Assembly (NCBI RefSeq): GCF_000517125.1 | Contig: NZ_KI912155.1 | Location: 2,654,034-2,718,033, forward strand | DNA length: 64,000 bases | Reading direction: 5' to 3' | DNA from: Arthrobacter sp. MA-N2 | GTDB taxonomy: Bacteria; Actinomycetota; Actinomycetes; Actinomycetales; Micrococcaceae | Part shown: one piece after another, positions 28,893 through 36,808 of the stretch | Layout: every line of letters starts with the position of its first letter | How positions within the stretch are numbered: the stretch's first letter is position 1 | Notes under the pieces: generated by a model | What the model saw: only the letters and a program-made list of their open reading frames with translations | What the model was told of the DNA's origin: nothing | The model's database searches: none | Position numbers and translations under genes: made by a program

Positions 28893-29057
28893 ATGAATGT
28901 CATCCTCGGAATCGTCGCGGTCATCGCGATTCTTTTCTTTATCATTGGCGGCACCGTAAAGGCCCTCGGGTTCCTTCTTTGGATCGCCCCTATTCTGATC
29001 GTCCTGGCGATCATTGTCTTCCTCTTCAGGTTGATGAGTGGGCGCCGGCGGGTGTAG
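28893..29057 (+). CDS. Small hydrophobic membrane protein (54 aa)
   Basis: A gene too short for usual cut-offs. It begins MNVILGIVAVIAILFFIIGG and continues through a second hydrophobic stretch (about residues 27-46), ending RLMSGRRRV. Two membrane helices with a positively charged C-terminus, probably inside. GGAAGG lies about 9 nt before the ATG. A good terminator follows at 29101. Similar tiny membrane proteins are often stress-related, but nothing here shows a function. Confidence 0.75.
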   Translation: MNVILGIVAVIAILFFIIGGTVKALGFLLWIAPILIVLAIIVFLFRLMSGRRRV

Positions 29058-29100
29058 GGAAATTGGGGGTCATACCCCGGCACCCTGAGGCCATTACAAC

Positions 29101-29141
29101 AAGGACGGCTGTGTCTTAATTGACACAGCCGTTCTTTGTTT
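29101..29141 (+). terminator. Intrinsic terminator after the 54-aa membrane protein
   Basis: ACGGCTGTGTC (29105-29115) pairs with GACACAGCCGT (29122-29132), extended outward to 15 bp including one G-U, and is followed by TCTTTGTTTG. Confidence 0.82.
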
Positions 29142-29187
29142 GTGCGGACAATTCACGGTGACTATTTCACTGTGACCGTTAAATGAA

Positions 29188-29218
29188 GAAGGGGTCACGG
29201 GCGCTTGCCCGTGACCCC
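29188..29218 (-). terminator. Intrinsic terminator of glnA1
   Basis: GGGGTCACGGGC (29191-29202) pairs perfectly with GCCCGTGACCCC (29207-29218). Read on the minus strand the stem is followed by TTCTTCATTT, so it terminates glnA1. Confidence 0.82.
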
Positions 29219-29236
29219 TCTATCCTTTTGGTGTTA

Positions 29237-30661
29237 TTAGACGCCGTAGTAGAGCTCGAACTCGTACGGGTTCGGGCGCAGCGACAGCGGACGGATCTCG
29301 TTCTCGTACTTGTACTCGATCCAGGTGTCGATCAGGTCCTGCGTGAAGACGCCACCGGCCTGCAGGAATTCGTTGTCCTCGCTCAGAGCATCGAGGGCTT
29401 CTTCAAGGGAACCCGGAGCCTTGGGGATGTCCTTGGCTTCTTCTGCGGGCAGCTCGTACAGGTCCTTATCGATCGGAGCCGGGGGCTCGATGCGGTTGCG
29501 GATGCCGTCAATGCCGGCCATGAGCTGGGCAGCGAACGCCAGGTACGGGTTGGAGGAGGGGTCCGGCGCACGGAACTCGATGCGCTTGGCCTTCGGGTTG
29601 GAGCCCGTGATCGGGATGCGGATACCGGCAGAGCGGTTGCCCTGCGAGTAGACCATGTTGACCGGAGCCTCGAAGCCCTTGACCAAGCGGCGGTAGGAGT
29701 TCACCGTCGGGTTGGTGAAGGCCAGGACTGCTGAAGAGTGCTTCAGCAGGCCGCCGATGTACCAGCGGGCGGTGTCGGACAGGCCGGCGTAGCCCTTCTC
29801 GTCGTAGAACAGCGGCTCGCCACCGGTCCACAGCGACTGGTGGCAGTGCATGCCCGAGCCGTTGTCACCGAAGACCGGCTTCGGCATGAAGGTCACGGAC
29901 TTGCCCCAGGCGTCAGCGGTGTTCTTGATGACGTACTTGAACTTCTGCAGGTCATCCGCCGCGTGGGTCAGGGTGGTGAACTTGTAGTTGATTTCAGCCT
30001 GGCCGGCGGAGCCGACTTCGTGGTGGCTGCGCTCGACCTCAAGGCCGGCTTCATCCAGGGCGAGGCACATGGCGTCGCGAAGGTCAGCCTGCTTGTCGGT
30101 CGGGGAGACGGGGAAGTATCCGCCCTTGACAGGGGTCTTGTAACCGAGGTTTCCGCCCTCTTCTTCGCGACCGCTGTTCCAGTGGGCTTCTTCGGAGTCG
30201 ATCTTGTAGAAGCTGCCCTGCGGGGAAGACTGGTACTGGATGTTGTCGAAGACGAAGAACTCGGCCTCGGGAGCGAAGAACGCGGTGTCGGCAATGCCCG
30301 TGGAAGCGAGGTAGGCCTCAGCCTTCTCGGCTACGCCACGGGGATCGCGGTGGTACGGGTCGCCGGTGCGCGGGTTCACGATGGAGAAGTTAAGCGCGAG
30401 CGTCTTCTCGATGCGGAAAGCGTCGACGAATGCGGAAGTGACATCCGGGATGAGCTGCATGTCGGACTCGGCGATGCCCTGGAAGCCGCGGATGGAAGAA
30501 CCATCGAACAACTGGCCGTGGACGAAGAAATCGAGATCTACGCTCTTAGCCGGCACGTTGAAGTGCTGCTGGACACCCGGGAGATCGGTGAAGCGGATAT
30601 CGACGAATTTGACATCTTCGTCTTTGATGAACTGGAGGACTTCGTCCGCAGTCTTGAACAT
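29237..30661 (-). CDS. glnA: Glutamine synthetase type I (GlnA1)
   Basis: The main ammonium-assimilating enzyme; makes glutamine from glutamate, ATP and ammonium, as a dodecamer. 474 aa. Motifs are [81 protein letters not shown] and [17 protein letters not shown]. The adenylylation site [10 protein letters not shown] contains the target tyrosine, so GlnE (24815-27832) can act on it. ATG with TTAGGAGC close upstream. A GlnR-like operator lies about 130-165 nt before the start, with a 7-bp leader hairpin between. Confidence 0.97.
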   Translation of the reverse strand: MFKTADEVLQFIKDEDVKFVDIRFTDLPGVQQHFNVPAKSVDLDFFVHGQLFDGSSIRGFQGIAESDMQLIPDVTSAFVDAFRIEKTLALNFSIVNPRTGDPYHRDPRGVAEKAEAYLASTGIADTAFFAPEAEFFVFDNIQYQSSPQGSFYKIDSEEAHWNSGREEEGGNLGYKTPVKGGYFPVSPTDKQADLRDAMCLALDEAGLEVERSHHEVGSAGQAEINYKFTTLTHAADDLQKFKYVIKNTADAWGKSVTFMPKPVFGDNGSGMHCHQSLWTGGEPLFYDEKGYAGLSDTARWYIGGLLKHSSAVLAFTNPTVNSYRRLVKGFEAPVNMVYSQGNRSAGIRIPITGSNPKAKRIEFRAPDPSSNPYLAFAAQLMAGIDGIRNRIEPPAPIDKDLYELPAEEAKDIPKAPGSLEEALDALSEDNEFLQAGGVFTQDLIDTWIEYKYENEIRPLSLRPNPYEFELYYGV

Positions 30662-30724
30662 CTATGCTCCTAACGCATAACAGGTAACAGGCCCTCGGGC
30701 CGTCTGGTCCAGCCCAAGCCGGAA

Positions 30725-30750
30725 GCAGGGAAACAAAAAAGTATCCCTGC
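30725..30750 (-). repeat. Leader hairpin upstream of glnA1
   Basis: GCAGGGA (30725-30731) and TCCCTGC (30744-30750) flank an A-rich (plus strand) 12-nt loop, inside the probable glnA1 leader. No known riboswitch was recognised. The 319-nt gap 30662-30980 otherwise holds only promoter elements. Confidence 0.35.
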
Positions 30751-30789
30751 GGCGGTGGCTAGCAACTTCTCCAACCCTAGGGAAACGTG

Positions 30790-30827
30790 ATTTCCCCGGA
30801 GTGTCGGTATTGTTTCGAGCAGGTTAC
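30790..30827 (-). promoter_or_regulatory. GlnR-type operator upstream of glnA1
   Basis: Minus strand, 5' to 3': GTAAC (30827-30823), six bases, GAAAC (30816-30812), six bases, GACAC (30805-30801), six bases, GAAAT (30794-30790). This matches the actinobacterial GlnR pattern gTnAC-n6-GaAAC repeated twice at 22-bp periodicity: the first pair is perfect, each member of the second has one mismatch. A possible -10, TAGGGT (30779-30774), lies 10 nt downstream. Found by eye; binding is inferred. Confidence 0.68.
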
Positions 30828-30968
30828 AGAACTACCTGCTGTGTAAACGCTACTGGTCTACTGCAGTGCCAGTCTATGTCCTTCAGGTGTCTGCCCGTTT
30901 CCTTGGGAACTCAGTGGACGGTCCGGCAAGCATCAGCAACCGCCGTCTGGCATCCCTTGGTGAAGCCG

Positions 30969-30974
30969 TAAGCT
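30969..30974 (+). promoter_or_regulatory. TAAGCT -10 for leaderless RDD gene
   Basis: TAAGCT then TGAACA then the GTG at 30981; 6-nt spacing and no Shine-Dalgarno. Confidence 0.6.
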
Positions 30975-30980
30975 TGAACA

Positions 30981-31418
30981 GTGGTAGATCGTAAAGACAT
31001 TGGTTCATGGCTCACAGGGCCGGATACGTCCGGAATATCCAAATACCCGGGCGAACGGCTCGGCCTGCCCGAGTCGGGACCCGGCTCCATGGCGAGGGCC
31101 GGCCGTCGCATCCTGGCGATCTGCATCGACTGGGTTATCGCCCTGGCGATCAGCAACTTTGCCTTTGGCGGCAACTCTTGGGCAACGCTTGCCGTCTTTG
31201 CCGTGGAACAGATCCTCCTGATCGGCACGCTTGGTTACAGCATCGGACACCGCGTTGCAGGTATCCACGTCGTGCGGCTCGGAGGCACGCCGGCGGGGCC
31301 TTTGGCAGCCCTGGTGAGGACTCTCCTGCTGTGCCTGGTGATTCCCGCAGTCGTCTTCGATCCTGATCAGCGTGGCCTCCATGACAAAGCGATGAACACA
31401 ATACTCATTCGGATGTAG
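30981..31418 (+). CDS. RDD family membrane protein
   Basis: 145 aa. After a 35-residue polar N-terminus, the RDD signature appears as RAGRRILAICIDWVIALAI (Arg then Asp in helix 1), followed by helices near 62-82 and 103-122. The C-terminal DPDQRGLHDKAMNTILI is typical of the family. RDD proteins are proposed to act in transport or membrane homeostasis; no function is proven here. GTG start fixed by the promoter. Divergent from glnA1 across the 319-nt regulatory gap. Confidence 0.9.
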   Translation: MVDRKDIGSWLTGPDTSGISKYPGERLGLPESGPGSMARAGRRILAICIDWVIALAISNFAFGGNSWATLAVFAVEQILLIGTLGYSIGHRVAGIHVVRLGGTPAGPLAALVRTLLLCLVIPAVVFDPDQRGLHDKAMNTILIRM

Positions 31419-31432
31419 ACACTTCCGCAGAC

Positions 31433-31480
31433 AAAAAAGCCGCTTGTTTCTGGAGTTTCCAGGAGCAAGCGGCTTTTGTG
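31433..31480. terminator. Bidirectional terminator between RDD and DUF4191 genes
   Basis: AAAAGCCGCTTG (31435-31446) pairs with CAAGCGGCTTTT (31466-31477). An inner stem CTGGA (31450-31454) with TCCAG (31458-31462) caps it. There are A and T runs on both sides, as expected for converging genes. Confidence 0.82.
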
Positions 31481-31482
31481 GT

Positions 31483-32247
31483 TTAGCGTCCGCGTGCTGC
31501 CTTGCGGTCCGGGCGCGCCTTGTAAGGGTCGATGCCCTTGGGGATCGGCAGACGGTTGCCGAGCGAGGAGATCCGCTTGTTGACGGCGCCGACCTCAGTC
31601 TTGGTGAGCTCGTTCTTGAACTTGTTCATGGTCTTTGCAATTTGGCTGATGGGCACCTGACCCTCGCCGCGGCCGCTCTCGATCACGTGGATGGTCACGT
31701 TCGGGAGGATGCGGGAGAGTTTCTTGCGCTCGGCGTCGGCCAGCGGCTTGACGCGGTGCGAAGGGCCCTCGGTGACCAGTACGACACCCGGGCGGCCGAT
31801 AGCGCGGAAGACCGCGTCCTGGGTCCTTGGGTTGACGGCGACCGGCTGGTCTTCGGTGATCCAGCCACGGCGCAAGGTTCCCAAGGCCGCACCGGAGGCC
31901 CCGGGCTGGTTCTCGATCTGGGCGAAGGCTGCCCGTTCCGCACGGCGAGAGAGGATGAAGACAGCTGCAAGCAAGCCCAAAGGAATGCCGATGATCAGGC
32001 CCGTGACCCAGTTGTTCAGGAGCAGCCCGACAACGAGGCTGACAGCAACGACGCCGAGGAACGCCAGTAGCATGAGCCACACAACGATGGGATCGTTGCG
32101 GCGGGTCATCTTGAAGACCTCGCCGATCTGCTTCAGCTGGCTCGGCTTCTTGGCCTTGGCTTCCTTGGGCTTGCGGGAAAACAAGCCGCGCTTGGGAGCG
32201 TCGGCAGCCGATGTTGTCGAGTTGCTGGAATCAGGGGATTTCGCCAT
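31483..32247 (-). CDS. DUF4191 family membrane protein
   Basis: 254 aa. A Lys-rich cytoplasmic N-terminus with KRGLFSRKPKEAKAKKPSQ (residues 19-37) precedes two helices (about 55-75 and 79-98), then a polar domain with RTQDAVFRAIGRPGVVLVTEGP and ISQIAKTMNKFKNELTK. This matches DUF4191, an actinobacterial family usually next to lipA and glnA. Function unknown. The genetic association with lipoate synthesis and nitrogen genes suggests envelope or metabolic housekeeping. TAGAAT lies 9 nt before the ATG, giving a leader of only a few bases at most. Confidence 0.9.
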   Translation of the reverse strand: MAKSPDSSNSTTSAADAPKRGLFSRKPKEAKAKKPSQLKQIGEVFKMTRRNDPIVVWLMLLAFLGVVAVSLVVGLLLNNWVTGLIIGIPLGLLAAVFILSRRAERAAFAQIENQPGASGAALGTLRRGWITEDQPVAVNPRTQDAVFRAIGRPGVVLVTEGPSHRVKPLADAERKKLSRILPNVTIHVIESGRGEGQVPISQIAKTMNKFKNELTKTEVGAVNKRISSLGNRLPIPKGIDPYKARPDRKAARGR

Positions 32248-32274
32248 AGTGCCTTAATTCTACGTGATTTGCGG

Positions 32275-32316
32275 CAAAGGACCGGACGCCGGACTTATCC
32301 GGGACCCGGTCCTTTG
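32275..32316 (-). terminator. Terminator-like hairpin after lipA
   Basis: CAAAGGACCGG (32275-32285) pairs with CCGGTCCTTTG (32306-32316). An inner stem CCGGA-CTTA-TCCGG (32289-32302) stacks inside. It sits between the lipA stop and the DUF4191 start on the same strand. No T tract. Confidence 0.6.
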
Positions 32317-32336
32317 GCTATGAGTTTGCGGACCCG

Positions 32337-33356
32337 CTACGAGCCCTGTGCGAGGAGGGTGCGGGCTTCCTGGCGGGTGGTGCCGGAGTCTTGGATGCCT
32401 TCGGCGATGTGGGCCAGGTGCACCGGGATCTCGCGGCCTTTCTTGCGCATCGCGGTGGCCCAGAGGCGGCCGGCGCGGTAGGAGGAGCGGACGAGGGGGC
32501 CGGACATGACGCCGAGGAAGCCGATTTCCTCGGCTTCGGTGGCGAGGTCGACGAATTCCTGGGGCTTGACCCAGCGGTCCACGGGCAGGTGCCGTTCGGA
32601 GGGGCGCAGGTATTGGGTGATGGTGATCAGGTCGCAGCCCGCGGCGTGCAGATCGGTCAGGGCTTCGGAGATTTCTTCGCGGGTTTCGCCCATGCCCAGG
32701 ATCAGGTTGGATTTGGTGACCATGCCGCGGGCCCGGCCCTGGGTGATGACGTCCAGGGAGCGGTCGTAGCGGAACGCGGGGCGGATGCGCTTGAAGATCC
32801 GGGGCACGGTTTCGACGTTGTGCGCGAAGACCTCCGGGTTCGAGTCGCAGATCGCGTTGATGTGTTCGGCTTTGCCGGAGAAGTCCGGGATGAGCAGTTC
32901 GACGCCGGTGCCGGGGTTCAGTTCGTGGATCTTGCGGACGGTTTCGGCGTAGAGCCAGACGCCTTCGTCGGGGAGGTCATCGCGGGCCACGCCGGTCACG
33001 GTGGCGTAGCGCAGGGCCATGGACTGGACGGAGCGGGCGACCTTGGTGGGTTCGAACATGTCCACCGGTGAGGGTTTGCCGGTGTCGATCTGGCAGAAGT
33101 CGCAGCGGCGGGTGCATTCGGAGCCGCCGATCAGGAAGGTCGCTTCCTTGTCTTCCCAGCATTCGAAGATGTTCGGGCAGCCGGCTTCCTCGCAGACGGT
33201 GTGCAGGCCTTCCTTTTTCACGAGGTTCTTCAGGCCCACGAATTCCGGGCCCATCTGGACCTTGGCCTTGATCCATTCGGGCTTGCGTTCGACCGGGACG
33301 GCTTTATTGCGCTGTTCAACGCGCAGCAGCTTACGGCCTTCAGGTGCCAGGGTCAC
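32337..33356 (-). CDS. lipA: Lipoyl synthase LipA
   Basis: Radical-SAM enzyme inserting two sulfurs into octanoyl-protein to make lipoate. 339 aa. Both iron-sulfur motifs are present: the auxiliary cluster [12 protein letters not shown] (CxxxxCxxxxxC) and the radical-SAM cluster CTRRCDFC (CxxxCxxC). The RSSYRAG end motif is also present. GTG start at 33356 ([11 protein letters not shown]) overlaps the lipB stop as GTGA and has AAGGAG 7 nt upstream. A longer reading to 33500 would lie inside lipB and is not conserved. Confidence 0.97.
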   Translation of the reverse strand: MTLAPEGRKLLRVEQRNKAVPVERKPEWIKAKVQMGPEFVGLKNLVKKEGLHTVCEEAGCPNIFECWEDKEATFLIGGSECTRRCDFCQIDTGKPSPVDMFEPTKVARSVQSMALRYATVTGVARDDLPDEGVWLYAETVRKIHELNPGTGVELLIPDFSGKAEHINAICDSNPEVFAHNVETVPRIFKRIRPAFRYDRSLDVITQGRARGMVTKSNLILGMGETREEISEALTDLHAAGCDLITITQYLRPSERHLPVDRWVKPQEFVDLATEAEEIGFLGVMSGPLVRSSYRAGRLWATAMRKKGREIPVHLAHIAEGIQDSGTTRQEARTLLAQGS

Positions 33357-34021
33357 TGGAGTGCTCCTTCGGGGCTGGATACGAGTGCTTCTTCGTGCTT
33401 GCGGAACTCTTCCTTGAAGCGCTCGGCAATGTCGGCGGGGTTGATGGTCCTGCCGGTTTCGATGGACATAGTGGTGACGCTGGCATCGGTGATGCCGCAC
33501 GCGATGATCTGTGCGTAAGGAGCGAGATCGTTGCTGCAGTTGATGGCCACGCCGTGCATAGTGACACCGTCCAAGACCCGGATTCCGATTGCGGCGATCT
33601 TGCGGTCGGGGCCCTTGACGTCAGCGAGGACCCAGACTCCCGCCCGGCCTTTAACCCGGGTGGCCTTGATCCCGTAGTCCTCCATGATCGCGATCATGAC
33701 GGCTTCGAGGCGCTCGACGTAGTCACGGATCCCGGCACGGTTCTTCAGTTTGAGAATGGGATAGGCAATCAGCTGGCCCGGACCGTGCCAGGTCAGCTTG
33801 CCGCCACGATCCACGGGAACAACAGGAGTGCCGTCAAACGGGCGCTCATGGTCTTCCGTGAGCTTGCCTGCCGTGTAAACCGCCTCGTGCTCGAGGAGCA
33901 AGACGGTGCTGGGTTTCTCGCCCGCAACAACCTTGTTGTGGAGTTCGCGCTGGATATCCCAGCCCTGCATGTAGTCGACGAAATCCGGGGCAAGACCCAG
34001 CTGTGAAAACTCAAGAGTCAT
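33353..34021 (-). CDS. lipB: Octanoyltransferase LipB
   Basis: LipB moves octanoyl from acyl carrier protein to the lipoyl domains of target enzymes, the substrate of LipA. 222 aa. Motifs are [59 protein letters not shown] and [15 protein letters not shown], which includes the catalytic Cys (ACGIT) and Lys (KIAAIG). ATG at 34021 with TAAGCT 7 nt upstream. The open frame continues beyond this start but is not conserved. Forms a lipB-lipA operon with 4-nt overlap. Confidence 0.96.
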   Translation of the reverse strand: MTLEFSQLGLAPDFVDYMQGWDIQRELHNKVVAGEKPSTVLLLEHEAVYTAGKLTEDHERPFDGTPVVPVDRGGKLTWHGPGQLIAYPILKLKNRAGIRDYVERLEAVMIAIMEDYGIKATRVKGRAGVWVLADVKGPDRKIAAIGIRVLDGVTMHGVAINCSNDLAPYAQIIACGITDASVTTMSIETGRTINPADIAERFKEEFRKHEEALVSSPEGALQ

Positions 34022-34028
34022 GGGGACA

Positions 34029-34034
34029 AGCTTA
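34029..34034 (-). promoter_or_regulatory. TAAGCT -10 for leaderless lipB
   Basis: Minus-strand TAAGCT, then TGTCCCC, then the ATG at 34021. Spacing 7 nt. Confidence 0.58.
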
Positions 34035-34162
34035 GACCCCGCTGGGCGGAGGCCATGATTTTGTGGCCAAGCTCTCAGTCGTACCGCTGCAACTGCGGTT
34101 TCGACAAGGCAGCCTGTGGATAACTTCTGCGGCAATCCGGGAAATCCGGTATCTCTTGAGGC

Positions 34163-35821
34163 ATGGAGACTTTTGCGTCCGGCAAGGGCGACCAAGACGA
34201 CGAGAAAGACGAGAAAGACGAGAAAGACGAGAAAGCAGGGGCCGCCCCGGGGACCGGTGGTTCCGAACCGGTGATTCCCGGCTTTGTCCCCGTCCGGGAG
34301 CTGGGCCGCGGTGGATCCGCCGTGGTGTGGCTCGCCGTGGACCAACGGTCGGGCGACGGATTCGCAGTGAAGTGCATTGCCCGCGAAACCGATCCGGCGG
34401 AACCGGGCGAGGCCACAACCCCTGTGCTCCGGGAGGTGCAACTCCAGCCGCGGCTGGACCATGAACACCTAGTCAAAGTTCGTGGCGTCGTCACGTTGTC
34501 GGGGGCATATGATGGCGGCCTGGGCCTGGTCATGGACTACGCACCCGGGGGTTCGCTGGGCCAGCTGGTGTCCAGCAGGGGGCGTCTCGGCGTGGGCGAG
34601 ACAGTGACTATCCTGACTCCCCTCGCCCAGGCTTTGGCGTACCTGCACCATCAGGGCATGACCCACTCCGACGTTTCGCCGGGGAATGTGCTTTTCACCG
34701 CCCAAGGGAAGCCGCTTCTGTCGGATCTGGGAATTTCGCGGATAGTGGGGGATGCGGCAGGTGTCCCGGATGCTGGCACTCCCGGATTCGTCGATCCAGC
34801 TCCCATCGCCGGGCAGCGGGCCGAGCTCCAACCCGAGCGGGACACTTACGCCCTCGCTGCCCTTGGTTGGTATTGCCTTACCGGTTCCGCTCCAGGCGCC
34901 GCGGCCCGCAGGCCACCCCTGACGTTGCTTGTTCCGGAGGTACCCGCCGCCCTGGCCGTTGCCATCGAGGCCGGTCTTCATCCGGAGGTGAGTCAAAGGC
35001 CTTCCGCGAGCGAATTAGGTACAGCCGTTTACCGGAGCTCAGCGCCCGAACCCGTTGACCTTTCCGTTTCGGTGCATGCGACGGTCATTCCGGAACTGCT
35101 GACCCGGCGTCGGGCTTCTGGTCCTCGCCCAAGGCGGACCCGCGTGGCGGCGTTTTTCGGCCGTTTCCGCTCGCCACGGGGAGGAAGAAAGGGCCATTGG
35201 GCCCTTTCGCTCGTTTCCACACGACGACGGGCCGCGTCCATGCTGTTCACCGTCGGGGTACTTGTGGCTGTCGGTTCGGCAATTACGGTGTGGTGGGCCG
35301 GAGATAGGGGGCAGGGAGTTGAGCAGCAGACTCCGACGCCGGCTTCCAGCGGGTTGGAGGGTCAGCGGGGAAATGCTCCGCTTCCTGCCGGCGTCAGGGG
35401 ACTTCCCGACAGGGTGCAGCGCCAGATCCAGTCGCCGGACCCCGAGGAAGCCCTCCGGGGACTATCGGCGCTCCGCGACGTGGCTTTCAATTCGGGCAGG
35501 CTTGAGCTGTTGGAACACGTCAACGCGCAGGGCTCGGCCGCAGCTGCCGCGGACACCAAGACCAGGGACGAACTGCAAGGAGGCGGTTTGGTTCTTGCGG
35601 GCTTCTCCACCACTTTGACCAGCGTGCGCTCGGAGGACGCGCCGAGCTCCGAGCGAGCAACAGTTGCCGTCACGGTGGAGGCTTCGGCCTATGCGGAACA
35701 GGATTCCACGGGGAAAATGCTCCGCTCCCGTCCTCCTGGCAAACCGCAGGAACTCCGGGTGGTTCTCCAGCGTTTCGAGGGCGCGTGGCGTATCAAGGAA
35801 ATCCTGGCCAAGAAGGATTAA
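34163..35821 (+). CDS. Membrane Ser/Thr protein kinase-like protein
   Basis: 552 aa. A highly charged N-terminus with four tandem Asp-Glu-Lys units precedes a Hanks-type kinase domain (about 35-290). Visible motifs are ELGRGGSAVVWLA (glycine loop), FAVKCIA (ATP lysine), HSDVSPGNVLF (catalytic loop) and LSDLGISRI (Mg loop). The loop has HSD instead of HRD and lacks the usual lysine (VSPGN for LKPEN), and DFG is DLG. A juxtamembrane basic linker leads to one membrane helix (about 360-380) and an extracellular domain to the end. The kinase domain looks complete, but activity is uncertain because of these substitutions. Divergent from lipB. Confidence 0.87.
   Translation: METFASGKGDQDDEKDEKDEKDEKAGAAPGTGGSEPVIPGFVPVRELGRGGSAVVWLAVDQRSGDGFAVKCIARETDPAEPGEATTPVLREVQLQPRLDHEHLVKVRGVVTLSGAYDGGLGLVMDYAPGGSLGQLVSSRGRLGVGETVTILTPLAQALAYLHHQGMTHSDVSPGNVLFTAQGKPLLSDLGISRIVGDAAGVPDAGTPGFVDPAPIAGQRAELQPERDTYALAALGWYCLTGSAPGAAARRPPLTLLVPEVPAALAVAIEAGLHPEVSQRPSASELGTAVYRSSAPEPVDLSVSVHATVIPELLTRRRASGPRPRRTRVAAFFGRFRSPRGGRKGHWALSLVSTRRRAASMLFTVGVLVAVGSAITVWWAGDRGQGVEQQTPTPASSGLEGQRGNAPLPAGVRGLPDRVQRQIQSPDPEEALRGLSALRDVAFNSGRLELLEHVNAQGSAAAAADTKTRDELQGGGLVLAGFSTTLTSVRSEDAPSSERATVAVTVEASAYAEQDSTGKMLRSRPPGKPQELRVVLQRFEGAWRIKEILAKKD
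34199..34234 (+). repeat. Four tandem 9-bp GACGAGAAA repeats in the kinase gene
   Basis: GACGAGAAA occurs four times without change. The unit encodes Asp-Glu-Lys in frame, so copy-number change would lengthen or shorten the N-terminus without frameshift. Confidence 0.9.
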
Positions 35822-35825
35822 GCGA

Positions 35826-36725
35826 TCACTTGCCGCCGCTCGCCACCCACCGGGCCGCGTCCGCAAGCGCTGGGTGCTCCCAAGTGAAGCCCGCGTCCAT
35901 AAGCCTCGCCGGTTCCATGCGCTGATTGGCAAGGACCAGCTCCTCAGCCAAATGGCCGCCCAAGACGAGTCGTAGAGCCGGGGCGGGTACGCGGAGGAAC
36001 GCTGGACGGTGCAAGGCAGCCGCCAACTGCGCAACGATGGCGTTGACGTCAGCGCTTTCCGGGGCGCAGACGTTGACTGGACCCTCGATCGATGAGCCGA
36101 GCAGGTAAGCGAAGGCGGAGACTTCATCCACCAGGGAAATCCACGGCCAGTACTGCCGGCCGTTTCCCAGCGGGCCACCCACGCCCAGCTTCAATAATGG
36201 AAGGAGCGGGCCCAACGCACCGCCGGCCGGGCTGAGGACCACGCCGGTGCGCGGGGTCACCACTCGCACTCCGGCGGGTGCCGTGTGGGCGGCGGCCTCC
36301 CATTCGACGCACAGGGTAGCCAGCATGCCCTTGCCTGGTCCCGCATCTTCCCGGAGCAGACCCTGCCGGGACGAACCGTAATAGCCCGACGCCGATTGGC
36401 TCAAAAACGTTCCGGGCGGGGCTGCCAGCCGTGCCATGGCCGCCGTAAGCGTCGTAGTTGTCCGCAAGCGTGAGTCGATGATCTCCCGCACGCGTGTTTT
36501 CGTCCAGCGGCGGTCACCGATGCCGGCCCCGGAGAGATTGACCACTGCGTCCGTGCCGTCGAGCACTGCCTCGTCCAGTTGCCCCGCGGCAGGATCCCAA
36601 AAAGCCTCGCCGGTTCCTGCCGGTGGACGGCGAACCAGGCGGACGACGTCGTGCCCTTGAGCGAGAAGATGCCCGGACAGTGCAGTTCCAATGAATCCCG
36701 AAGCACCCGAAATCACGATTCGCAT
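35826..36725 (-). CDS. TIGR01777/SDR39U1-type NAD(P)-binding protein
   Basis: 299 aa. An extended short-chain dehydrogenase fold: the nucleotide motif VISGASGFIGTALSGHLLAQGHDV (residues 4-27), VVNLSGAGIGDRRWTKTRVREIIDSRL and a C-terminal DUF1731-like segment PAFLRVPAPALRLVLGGHLAEELVLANQRMEPARLMDAGFTWEHP. This is the YfcH/SulA-like group named epimerase, although no substrate is known. A tail with WVASGGK ends the protein. It converges on the kinase gene with a 4-nt gap. Confidence 0.9.
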   Translation of the reverse strand: MRIVISGASGFIGTALSGHLLAQGHDVVRLVRRPPAGTGEAFWDPAAGQLDEAVLDGTDAVVNLSGAGIGDRRWTKTRVREIIDSRLRTTTTLTAAMARLAAPPGTFLSQSASGYYGSSRQGLLREDAGPGKGMLATLCVEWEAAAHTAPAGVRVVTPRTGVVLSPAGGALGPLLPLLKLGVGGPLGNGRQYWPWISLVDEVSAFAYLLGSSIEGPVNVCAPESADVNAIVAQLAAALHRPAFLRVPAPALRLVLGGHLAEELVLANQRMEPARLMDAGFTWEHPALADAARWVASGGK

Positions 36726-36796
36726 GCCTCATCACATCATGGCGAGCGTCACTCCGGCACTACGGCAGGCCTCAAGGGGCTCCCTTCTCCTTTGAC

Positions 36797-36802
36797 TATG
36801 AT
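36797..36802 (+). promoter_or_regulatory. -10 element for leaderless tricorn-type protease gene
   Basis: TATGAT then CGAACA then the ATG at 36809. Strong hexamer, 6-nt spacing, no Shine-Dalgarno in the interval. Confidence 0.66.
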
Positions 36803-36808
36803 CGAACA

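Noticed and set aside
30662..30980. Possible glutamine or other riboswitch in the glnA1 leader
   Set aside because: Only a 7-bp hairpin is present and no known aptamer core was recognised. The GlnR-like operator explains the region better.
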